NCBI GenBank assembly: GCA_030591405.1
Contig: JAUVBC010000039.1
Location: forward strand, 1 to 11,127
Source: Candidatus Zixiibacteriota bacterium
GTDB lineage: Bacteria; Zixibacteria; MSB-5A5; GN15; PGXB01
Reading direction: 5' to 3'
Length of the DNA stretch: 11,127 bases
Position 1 is the stretch's first letter. Every line of letters begins with the position of its first letter. Below the pieces are notes generated by a model. It had not been told where the DNA came from and did no database searches. It worked only from the letters and a program-made list of their open reading frames with translations. Shown here piece by piece: positions 1-6,513 of this stretch. Made by a program: the position numbers and the translations under genes.

Positions 1-1223
1 ATGAACGATTTATAGCCGGCCGGTATCTTCGATCCGGTCGGTTTTTCACTTCGGTTTCGACCCTGATAACTATCTTTGGGGTGATGCTTGGGGTTGCTGT
101 GGTCTGTTTTGTGATGTCGATGCACAATGGCTTTGAACGTGAATTACGCACCAGGCTTCTCGGGACAACCTCACACATCACAATATTTCCTTACGGACAA
201 CTGACTATCAGCGATTATGAAGATGTAATGGCTGATATTGAAACGGTCGAGGGGGTGGTAGCTTCATCACCGTTTATTTATTACAAAGCAGCGGTATCAT
301 CAGAATCGGCCGGTGATGGAATTGTTGTTCGGGGAATTGATTTGGATAGCGAGAAAAAAACCGCCAGTATTGCTGATGATATTTTGCTTGGTGAGTACAG
401 CTTTGATATTTCAGCTCTGGACGATTCGACCGCAGCCGGTGGAATTCTGCTTGGGATCACTTTGGCCGACCGTTTGGGAGTAACTCTTGAAGATCCGATT
501 GTTTTGTATTCTTTGCGCGGAGAAGACCTGCGTCGTTCCAGCCGACCGCGAGTAGCCAAATATTATATCACCGGCATTTTTGAAACCGGGATGTACGAGT
601 TTGATGCCCAGATGGCCTATATACCTCTTAGCTCGGCACAAAAGCTTTTTAAACTTGGTGATGAAGTGACCGGGATTCATCTGAAATTGACCGATATTTT
701 TCTGGCTGATATGATAACGCCGCGATTGCAAGAAAAACTTGGCAGCGGTTACGATGTGATTCCGTGGAACGTTTTGCATCGGAATCTTTTTTCATGGATA
801 GAGTTTGAAAAAAAGATTTTATTTATCGGTTTTATTTTGATTGTATTGGTGGCTGCCTTTTCAATAATCTCGACTTTGGTTATGATGGCGATGGAAAAAC
901 GAACCGAAATTGGAACACTAAAAACGATCGGTTCAACCCGTTTTTCGATAGCTAAGATATTTGTTTATAACGGCCTGATAATTGGAACGGTCGGGATTGT
1001 TCTGGGATGGCTTCTCGCTCTCGGCGCCGCCTGGCTGCAAAACCAATACCAGATTGTCTCGATGCCGGCAGAGCTGTATTTTATCAGCTATTTGCCAATA
1101 GATGTCCATGTCATAGATTTCTTTTTTGCCGGTTCGCTTACCATTGTCATCTGCTTTCTGGCCGCCCTTTATCCGGCGTTAAGGGCTTCAGGACAATCGG
1201 TTATTGAGGTTTTACGACAATAA
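1..1223 (+). CDS. lolC: LolC/LolE-family ABC transporter permease, 5' truncated by window edge
   Basis: This is the inner-membrane permease of a lipoprotein-release type (LolCDE/MacB-like) ABC transporter, which in the known family extracts lipoproteins from the inner membrane for transfer to the outer membrane. The frame is open from base 3, giving 406 visible residues. Translation upstream of the first in-window start reads ERFIAGRYLRS followed by a hydrophobic helix, the usual LolC/E N-terminus, so the true start lies only a few codons before the window. Counting visible residues, TM1 is about 16-40, a large periplasmic domain follows, and TM2-TM4 are about 271-297, 319-345 and 369-392. 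The segment EKRTEIGTLKTIGST after TM2 is the coupling-helix region that touches the ATPase. The end, YPALRASGQSVIEVLRQ, is typical. Only one permease gene is visible, so the pump may be a homodimer, or a second permease may lie upstream. LolC versus LolE cannot be decided. Confidence 0.9.
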   Translation, partial: ERFIAGRYLRSGRFFTSVSTLITIFGVMLGVAVVCFVMSMHNGFERELRTRLLGTTSHITIFPYGQLTISDYEDVMADIETVEGVVASSPFIYYKAAVSSESAGDGIVVRGIDLDSEKKTASIADDILLGEYSFDISALDDSTAAGGILLGITLADRLGVTLEDPIVLYSLRGEDLRRSSRPRVAKYYITGIFETGMYEFDAQMAYIPLSSAQKLFKLGDEVTGIHLKLTDIFLADMITPRLQEKLGSGYDVIPWNVLHRNLFSWIEFEKKILFIGFILIVLVAAFSIISTLVMMAMEKRTEIGTLKTIGSTRFSIAKIFVYNGLIIGTVGIVLGWLLALGAAWLQNQYQIVSMPAELYFISYLPIDVHVIDFFFAGSLTIVICFLAALYPALRASGQSVIEVLRQ

Positions 1224-1255
1224 ACCTATGAAAACAATAAGCTTATCTAAATAAT

Positions 1256-1284
1256 TTGAGAAAATTGGCGAAAATAGTTATATA
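1256..1284 (+). promoter_or_regulatory. Candidate sigma-70 promoter before lolD
   Basis: TTGAGA (1256-1261, 5 of 6 matches to the -35 consensus) is separated by 17 nt from TATATA (1279-1284, 4 of 6). Transcription would start near 1291, about 27 nt before the preferred lolD start. It lies in the 94-nt gap after the permease stop, in AT-rich DNA where chance matches are common. If real, it would let lolD-mcsA-mcsB-clpC be transcribed apart from the permease gene. No CtsR heptad repeat or CIRCE inverted repeat is visible beside it. Confidence 0.4.
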
Positions 1285-1305
1285 AACATTGTTTTGACTT
1301 CTAAT

Positions 1306-1310
1306 GAGGG
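1306..1310 (+). promoter_or_regulatory. Ribosome binding site that decides the lolD start
   Basis: GAGGG sits 7 nt before the TTG at 1318. The other in-frame start, TTG at 1294, has no purine-rich Shine-Dalgarno sequence before it. This favours the shorter lolD product. Confidence 0.65.
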
Positions 1311-1317
1311 TTTCAAA

Positions 1318-2019
1318 TTGGATGCAATTAGAAACGACCGGTTTCTGCAGGCCCGCGAGGTTGGCAGGAGTTTTAAAACATCGGAAGGTTTGCTGGAAGT
1401 ATTAAAAGGGGTTAATCTTGACGTTGCAAAGGGCGCTATGATTGCTATCACCGGCGAATCGGGAGTTGGCAAATCGACCCTGCTGCATATTCTGGGTGGT
1501 CTTGACCGCCCGACCGAAGGAACTGTCGAAATAGATAATGAGCCATTGGCCGACAAGGATGAAAGCAGTCTTGCTGCATATCGAAACCGTACGATCGGTT
1601 TTGTTTTTCAGCACCATTATTTGCTTGAAGATTTTACCGCCCTTGAAAATGTGATGATTCCGGCCCTGATATTGGGCAAGGACAAAAGCGAAGCTGAGTA
1701 TATGTCGGAACTTCTCTTGAAAGATGTTGGTTTAACAGATAGAAAGAATCATCGCCCCAATCAGTTATCCGGAGGTGAACAACAACGGGTAGCGGTGGCA
1801 AGGGCGTTGGTTAATGATCCGGGCATTGTCCTCGCCGATGAACCGTCGGGGAACCTGGATATAAAAACTGGAGAAAGACTGCATAGACTGCTCAACGATT
1901 TAAATAAGGAGCGCGCGACAACCATTTTGGTCGCGACGCATAATAAAGATTTGGCCGCAAGTTGTGACAGGACAATCAGGCTGGCCGACGGCTGTCTTAC
2001 TGAGACAGCAGAAAGTTAG
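1318..2019 (+). CDS. lolD: LolD-family ABC transporter ATPase
   Basis: This is the cytoplasmic ATP-hydrolysing subunit expected to pair with the LolC/E permease just upstream and power lipoprotein release. I chose TTG 1318 (233 aa) because GAGGG lies 7 nt upstream; TTG 1294 would add eight residues without a binding site. Residue numbers are for the shorter form. Walker A is GESGVGKST at 46-54. The Q-loop is in FVFQHHYLL (Q98), whose continuation into FTALENV is characteristic of LolD. The ABC signature is LSGGEQQR at 150-157, Walker B is IVLADEPSGNLD at 170-181, and the H-loop histidine is H208. All catalytic elements are intact and the length is normal for LolD. The related cell-division ATPase FtsE and the macrolide-pump type MacB are less likely, given the Q-loop sequence and the partner permease. 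The gene ends 8 nt before mcsA, and its stop overlaps the mcsA ribosome binding site, suggesting joint translation. Confidence 0.93.
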   Translation: MDAIRNDRFLQAREVGRSFKTSEGLLEVLKGVNLDVAKGAMIAITGESGVGKSTLLHILGGLDRPTEGTVEIDNEPLADKDESSLAAYRNRTIGFVFQHHYLLEDFTALENVMIPALILGKDKSEAEYMSELLLKDVGLTDRKNHRPNQLSGGEQQRVAVARALVNDPGIVLADEPSGNLDIKTGERLHRLLNDLNKERATTILVATHNKDLAASCDRTIRLADGCLTETAES

Positions 2020-2027
2020 GGATTATT

Positions 2028-2546
2028 ATGCTTTGTCAGGATTGCAATGAGCATGATGCTTCGGTCCATTTGACACAGATAGTTAATAATGAAAAAACGA
2101 TCCTATCCCTGTGTAAGGATTGTGCCGCAAGAAAAGGTTTCCATTCACCTCTTGATAATGTCCCTTTTCCACTCTCAGAGATATTATCAGGTCTGGTTCA
2201 GCAGGAACATTTTGAAGGCAAAAAAACAATCGAAGATCTTAGTTGTCCCAATTGTTTGCTGACTTTTGAGGATTTTATTCAGCAGGGTCGTTTTGGATGC
2301 GGCGAATGTTATCGCGCCTTTCGCTCCCGGTTGGAACCGATTATGAGAAAAATCCATGGTTCTTCTCTGCACAAAGGAAAACTGCCGGTTTCAGAGACCA
2401 ATGATATGCTTCCTATCAGAGAAGAAGAAAGAATAGAGAAAGAACTTAAAAAGGCTATTGAAACTGAAGATTTTGAACGAGCCGCCGATTTACGGGATAA
2501 ACTGATGACCGTAAAAGGTGAGCATATGGTGCAGGGTAGCAAATAA
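2028..2546 (+). CDS. mcsA: McsA, zinc-binding activator of protein-arginine kinase McsB
   Basis: In Bacillus, McsA binds and activates the protein-arginine kinase McsB. This 172-residue protein has the family layout: four CxxC pairs (C3/C6, C29/C32, C73/C76, C91/C94) that would hold zinc in two treble-clef-like units, then IHGSSLHKGKLP at about 109-120, and a C-terminal UVR motif at about 135-165 with the core FERAADLRDKL. The same motif core recurs in the middle domain of ClpC encoded downstream (FETAAQLRDDL), as expected for these partners. ATG 2028 has AGGGA (2018-2022) five bases before it, overlapping the lolD stop. The stop codon shares its last base with the mcsB start in TAATG, so translational coupling to mcsB is likely. 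All eight cysteines are present, so zinc binding is probably retained. Confidence 0.94.
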   Translation: MLCQDCNEHDASVHLTQIVNNEKTILSLCKDCAARKGFHSPLDNVPFPLSEILSGLVQQEHFEGKKTIEDLSCPNCLLTFEDFIQQGRFGCGECYRAFRSRLEPIMRKIHGSSLHKGKLPVSETNDMLPIREEERIEKELKKAIETEDFERAADLRDKLMTVKGEHMVQGSK

Positions 2547-3610
2547 TGACATCTTTATTAAATGACATGGCCAAACAAACCAGTTCCTGGCTTTCCGGGG
2601 ATGGTGACGAAAATATGGTGGTTATCTCGACCCGGGTCCGTATGGCCAGAAATATTGCCGGATATAAATACCCCACTGCCGCCGATAAAGAAACCAACGA
2701 AAAAATAGTGGGACATTTTAGTGCGGTTCAAGCAAAATCAGATTGCATGAAAGATGGTGCTTTTGTTCGCGATACCGATTTGTCGCAACTTAATAAGGAC
2801 TTTCTGGTTGAACGGCATCTGATGTCGCCCAATTTTATGCACGATGATAACTCCCGGGCATTATATCTGAGCCGCAATGAGCAAATTTCGATAATGATCA
2901 ATGAAGAAGATCATATTCGGATGCAGTCTTTGGTGCCAGGCCTGAATCCTGAAAAAGCTTTACAGACAATTAGTGAATATGATGCCGAAATTGGAAAATA
3001 TCTGGAATTTGATTATGATGCTGATTTCGGATTTTTGACATCATGCCCGACCAATGTCGGAACCGGTCTGCGTACCTCGGTTTTGATTCATTTGCCGGGG
3101 TTGGTTATCACCAAAGAAATTGATCGGGTGATTGCAAAAATAACCAAAATGGGTGTTGCTGTTCGTGGCTTTTATGGTGAGGGAACCGATGTTCTCGGAA
3201 ATCTGTTTCAGGTCTCAAACCAGAAAACACTTGGTATTTCAGAGAAGGAAACGCTTGAATCGCTGACGACTGTCTGCCACTATATTATTGAGGAAGAGGC
3301 CAATTCACGTCAACTACTGGTCGATGAGGCGTTCGAACAGATAAGAGATAAAATATGGCGTTCTTATGGTATTTTGAAATATGCTCATGTGTTGACCTCC
3401 GAAGAAGTGATGAATCTCCTCTCTGCCCTTAGATTGGGAATTGCAATCGGTGTTATAGATTTTATTGATATTCCACTGATAAATGAAATACTGCTTTTTT
3501 CACAGCCGGCTCATCTGCAAAAATATTATATGGAAGAGATGGATCAGGATCGGCGCGATTTTATACGGGCGCAGATGGTCAGAGAAAAATTTGCAGCATT
3601 TAAAATTTAG
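2546..3610 (+). CDS. mcsB: McsB, protein-arginine kinase
   Basis: McsB transfers phosphate from ATP to arginine side chains of proteins; in Bacillus this marks proteins for ClpC-ClpP degradation. The 354-residue product matches the family length and descends from phosphagen kinases. The N-terminal motif STRVRMARN (28-36) contributes ATP-binding arginines. SRNEQISIMINEEDH (109-123) is the conserved acidic substrate region. The active-site signature CPTNVGTGLR spans 167-176, and C167 coincides with the catalytic cysteine position known in Geobacillus McsB. A GEGTD block lies at 211-215. The C-terminus carries RDFIRA at 337-342, an exact fit to the RDxxRA motif that binds phosphoarginine allosterically, so this is a true protein kinase type rather than a free-arginine kinase. 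The start overlaps the mcsA stop by one base; AGGG at 2533-2536 is nine bases upstream. Confidence 0.96.
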   Translation: MTSLLNDMAKQTSSWLSGDGDENMVVISTRVRMARNIAGYKYPTAADKETNEKIVGHFSAVQAKSDCMKDGAFVRDTDLSQLNKDFLVERHLMSPNFMHDDNSRALYLSRNEQISIMINEEDHIRMQSLVPGLNPEKALQTISEYDAEIGKYLEFDYDADFGFLTSCPTNVGTGLRTSVLIHLPGLVITKEIDRVIAKITKMGVAVRGFYGEGTDVLGNLFQVSNQKTLGISEKETLESLTTVCHYIIEEEANSRQLLVDEAFEQIRDKIWRSYGILKYAHVLTSEEVMNLLSALRLGIAIGVIDFIDIPLINEILLFSQPAHLQKYYMEEMDQDRRDFIRAQMVREKFAAFKI

Positions 3611-3647
3611 TTTGGGAAAAAACAACTAGTTATAAGGATAAATAACA

Positions 3648-6110
3648 ATGAATGAAATGTTTACGGAACTAGCCCGTAAAGCAATTGAATATGCCAGGGA
3701 TGAGGCAGCCAGATTGCGACACGATTATATCGGCACCGAACACCTTCTGCTTGGTTTAATAAAACTTGGCGATGGTAGAGCAGCCGAAGTAGTCGCCAAT
3801 CTTGGCATCGATCTTGGTGATTTGAAGGCTTCCATCGAAGAAGTTGTTCAGCCATCGGGCGGGACGATGACGATGGGCCAGCTTCCTTTGACCGCACGCG
3901 CCAAAAAGACCTTAGAGGTTTCTGGGCAGGAAGCACGGGCGCTCAAATCCAAAGATATTGACACCGAACATATTCTTCTTGCTTTATTAAAGGATGAGGA
4001 AGGCGTTGCTGCTCAGGTTCTCTCGATGTATGAGATTGATTATAAAGAAGTTTACGAAGAATTGAAAAATATCCAAAGCGGCAAACCTTCATCTTTTAAG
4101 ACAAAACGGAAAAAATCAAAAACACCGGCGCTTGATCATTTTGGTCGTGACTTAACCGAGTTGGCCCGCAAGGGTGTTCTTGACCCGATTATCGGTCGTC
4201 AGGATGAGATCGAGCGGGTCAGTCAGATATTGTCCCGTCGTAAGAAAAATAATCCGGTCCTTATTGGTGAACCGGGGGTTGGTAAAACTGCCATTGTTGA
4301 GGGATTGGCCCAGCGGATTGTTGAGGGCAAGGTCCCGCAACTGCTCGAAAATCGCCGCGTAGTAACTCTTGATATGGCCTCGCTTGTCGCCGGTACAAAA
4401 TATCGTGGTCAGTTTGAGGAACGGCTCAAAGCAGTTATGCAGGAAATTATAAATTCGAAAGATACTATCATTTTTATCGATGAGCTGCATACGATAGTTG
4501 GTGCCGGTGGAGCCGAGGGTTCACTCGATGCCAGTAATATTTTCAAACCGAGCCTCTCACGAGGTGAACTGCAGTGTGTTGGTGCCACAACTCTGAATGA
4601 GTATCGTAAGTACATTGAAAAAGACGGCGCCCTTGACCGGCGTTTTCAGACGATCATGGTCGAACCTCCAAACCATGAAAATACGGTGAAAATTCTTGAT
4701 GGCTTAAGGTCCCGTTATGAGGAACATCATAAATTAAAAATCTCTGATGAGGCTCTCGAAGCGGCGGTTACTCTCTCCTCAAGATATATCAGCGGACGGT
4801 TCCAGCCTGATAAATCAATTGATATTATCGACGAGGCCGGGAGCCGGGCTCATCTGGCCACTTATGCCAAGCCGGAAGAGTTTAACGAAGTGGAAAATGA
4901 AGTGACCCGACTACGAGAGGAAAAAGAAAAGGCTGTAAAAAATCAGGCTTTTGAAACCGCTGCGCAGCTTCGCGATGATCTGAAATTCCAAAAAGAAAAA
5001 CTGGAGCAGATGAAAATCGATTGGGAAGCACATCGGGAAAAAGAAAAGATTGTTCTTACCGAAGATGATATTGCACAGGTTGTTTCTAAGATTACCGGTA
5101 TCCCACTTTTCCGTCTCGAAGAAAAAGAATCTAAGCGCTTGCTGCGGATGGAAGATGAACTAAAGAGAAGGATTGTTGGGCAGGATGAAGCGGTTGGGGT
5201 GCTGGCAAAATCGATTCGTCGTGCCAGAGCCGGACTTGGTGATCCGAGACGGCCAATCGGTTCGTTCATATTTCTGGGACCGACCGGAGTTGGAAAAACC
5301 GAACTGGCCAGAACTCTGTCCGAATTTTTATTCGAGGATGCCGATTCGCTGATTCGTATTGATATGTCTGAGTATATGGAGAAGTTTGCCGTCTCAAGAT
5401 TGATCGGTGCTCCTCCCGGATATGTTGGTTACGAAGAGGGTGGCCAGTTGACTGAAAAAGTGCGACGCCGTCCATACTCAGTTGTGCTTCTTGACGAAAT
5501 CGAAAAGGCTCATCCTGATGTTTTCAATATTTTACTGCAATTAATGGATGATGGCTCATTAACCGATTCTTTTGGCCGCAAAGTCGATTTCCGTAATACG
5601 GTTGTTATTATGACTTCCAATGTCGGAACTCGGATGATCAAAGATGGCAAAACGGTCGGATTTGGCGCCGAACAGATTGACGCCTCACATGATGTCATGA
5701 AACGAAAAGTATCAGATGAACTGAAAAAGTTGTTTAATCCGGAACTTCTAAATAGAATTGACGAGAGCATTATTTTCAGGGCGCTGACGGTTGATGATAT
5801 CAAACAGATCGTTGATATTCTGTTGGTTGATATTGCTAAACGCCTGGCAGATAAAGGAATAAGCTTCCGTCTTACCGATGAAGGCAGAAATTTCCTTGCT
5901 AAAGTTGGCTTTGAGCCGATGTTGGGCGCTCGCCCCCTGAGACGTGCCTTGCAGAAATATCTTGAAGATCCGCTTGCCGAGGAGCTTTTACGCGGTCAAT
6001 ATGCCGGAGATTGTAATCTGGTAATCAGCGCCGATGATGAAAAACTGACTTTTGCCTTTGAAGATAAGGAAAATCTACCCAAACCGGAGGAAGAGAAAGT
6101 ATCAAATTAA
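3648..6110 (+). CDS. clpC: ClpC, AAA+ unfoldase of the Clp protease
   Basis: ClpC is a hexameric double-AAA+ unfoldase that feeds substrates to ClpP. In this 820-residue protein the N-domain with two Clp_N repeats is about 1-145. E31 and E107, in the paired TEH motifs, align with the two glutamates of Bacillus ClpC that bind phosphoarginine, which supports function with McsB. D1 has Walker A GEPGVGKT (207-214), Walker B IIFIDE (274-279) and arginine-finger region GALDRRF. The middle domain, about 400-465, carries a UVR-type coiled segment (FETAAQLRDDL). D2 has Walker A GPTGVGKT (544-551) and Walker B VVLLDE (612-617). The VGFG loop at 670-673 is the ClpP-docking tripeptide, so a ClpP encoded elsewhere is implied. 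The tail is acidic. ATG 3648 follows AAGGAT at 3634-3639 with eight bases between. It lies 37 nt after mcsB with no visible promoter or terminator between. All ATPase motifs are intact. ClpA and ClpB are excluded by the UVR-type short middle domain and neighbours. Confidence 0.97.
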   Translation: MNEMFTELARKAIEYARDEAARLRHDYIGTEHLLLGLIKLGDGRAAEVVANLGIDLGDLKASIEEVVQPSGGTMTMGQLPLTARAKKTLEVSGQEARALKSKDIDTEHILLALLKDEEGVAAQVLSMYEIDYKEVYEELKNIQSGKPSSFKTKRKKSKTPALDHFGRDLTELARKGVLDPIIGRQDEIERVSQILSRRKKNNPVLIGEPGVGKTAIVEGLAQRIVEGKVPQLLENRRVVTLDMASLVAGTKYRGQFEERLKAVMQEIINSKDTIIFIDELHTIVGAGGAEGSLDASNIFKPSLSRGELQCVGATTLNEYRKYIEKDGALDRRFQTIMVEPPNHENTVKILDGLRSRYEEHHKLKISDEALEAAVTLSSRYISGRFQPDKSIDIIDEAGSRAHLATYAKPEEFNEVENEVTRLREEKEKAVKNQAFETAAQLRDDLKFQKEKLEQMKIDWEAHREKEKIVLTEDDIAQVVSKITGIPLFRLEEKESKRLLRMEDELKRRIVGQDEAVGVLAKSIRRARAGLGDPRRPIGSFIFLGPTGVGKTELARTLSEFLFEDADSLIRIDMSEYMEKFAVSRLIGAPPGYVGYEEGGQLTEKVRRRPYSVVLLDEIEKAHPDVFNILLQLMDDGSLTDSFGRKVDFRNTVVIMTSNVGTRMIKDGKTVGFGAEQIDASHDVMKRKVSDELKKLFNPELLNRIDESIIFRALTVDDIKQIVDILLVDIAKRLADKGISFRLTDEGRNFLAKVGFEPMLGARPLRRALQKYLEDPLAEELLRGQYAGDCNLVISADDEKLTFAFEDKENLPKPEEEKVSN

Positions 6111-6152
6111 TACTTGATTTTTCTGGAGAAAAGTATATATTAATTTTCTGCT

Positions 6153-6161
6153 TGGTATAAT
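6153..6161 (+). promoter_or_regulatory. Extended -10 promoter of rpmA
   Basis: TGGTATAAT is a perfect TATAAT -10 box (6156-6161) with the upstream TG of an extended -10 element. No good -35 box lies 16-18 nt upstream, which is typical of extended -10 promoters. Initiation near 6168 would give a leader of about 32 nt before rpmA. There is no clear hairpin terminator between clpC and this site, so read-through from clpC may also occur. Confidence 0.6.
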
Positions 6162-6199
6162 CGGGCAGATATTTTGAAACTGAAAGTTTGGAGTAGAAG

Positions 6200-6451
6200 A
6201 TGGCACATAAAAAGGGCGTTGGCTCATCCCGTAACGGTCGCGATAGTAATGGTCAAAGACTTGGTGTCAAGGCGTATGCCGGTGAGGCGGTACATGCCGG
6301 ATCAATTATTATCAGACAGCGTGGGACAAGAATTCTTCCCGGCCTCAATATTGGCCGTGGGAAGGATGATACCTTGTTTGCCAAAATCACCGGTGTGGTG
6401 AAATTCGAAAGAAAAGGCAGAGATAGAAAAATGGTATCGATTCAGGAATAG
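6200..6451 (+). CDS. rpmA: Large ribosomal subunit protein bL27
   Basis: bL27 sits in the large ribosomal subunit with its flexible N-terminus reaching the peptidyl-transferase centre. The 83-residue product begins MAHKKGVGSSRNGRDS, the near-invariant bL27 N-terminus, and continues with the conserved GQRLGVKAYAGEAVHAGSII and RQRGTRILPG segments. It lacks the N-terminal extension that Firmicutes make and cleave with Prp, which argues against a Firmicute host. ATG 6200 is preceded by GGAG (6190-6193) at six bases. In most bacteria rpmA follows rplU (bL21), but here the preceding gene is clpC and no bL21 is present in the window. It has its own extended -10 promoter and is followed by a strong terminator, so it can act as a single-gene unit as well as the tail of the clpC operon. 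Confidence 0.98.
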   Translation: MAHKKGVGSSRNGRDSNGQRLGVKAYAGEAVHAGSIIIRQRGTRILPGLNIGRGKDDTLFAKITGVVKFERKGRDRKMVSIQE

Positions 6452-6475
6452 TTTTTTTTCAAATCAAGTTACTTT

Positions 6476-6509
6476 AAAATCCCGCGATATTTGTCGCGGG
6501 ATTTTTTTT
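6476..6509. terminator. Bidirectional intrinsic terminator between converging genes
   Basis: A 12-bp perfect stem (6476-6487 pairing with 6494-6505, core ATCCCGCGA / TCGCGGGAT) encloses a 6-nt loop and runs into eight T residues at 6502-6509 on the plus strand, ending rpmA transcription. On the minus strand the same hairpin is followed by a shorter TTTT tract, so it can also stop the convergent gene, whose stop codon lies only 4 nt away at 6514. Confidence 0.93.
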
Positions 6510-6513
6510 ATGC

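Noticed and set aside
81..86. GTG/ATG at 81-86 as the real start of the permease
   Set aside because: The frame is open to base 3 and the upstream translation (FIAGRYLRS plus the start of TM1) is a conserved part of LolC/E, so the start is outside the window.
1237..1246. Palindrome ATAAGCTTAT after the permease stop as a terminator
   Set aside because: It has no loop and is not followed by a T tract; a 10-bp AT-rich palindrome is expected by chance.
1294..1317. Longer lolD start at TTG 1294
   Set aside because: No ribosome binding site upstream, and the extra eight residues do not match the usual LolD N-terminus; TTG 1318 has GAGGG at 7 nt.
1224..1317. CtsR-box or CIRCE heat-shock operator upstream of lolD-mcsA-mcsB-clpC
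   Set aside because: I looked for the tandem GGTCAAA heptads and the TTAGCACTC/GAGTGCTAA inverted repeat and found neither.
6452..6459. Run of eight T directly after the rpmA stop as a terminator
   Set aside because: No stable hairpin precedes it; the true hairpin plus T tract is at 6476-6509.
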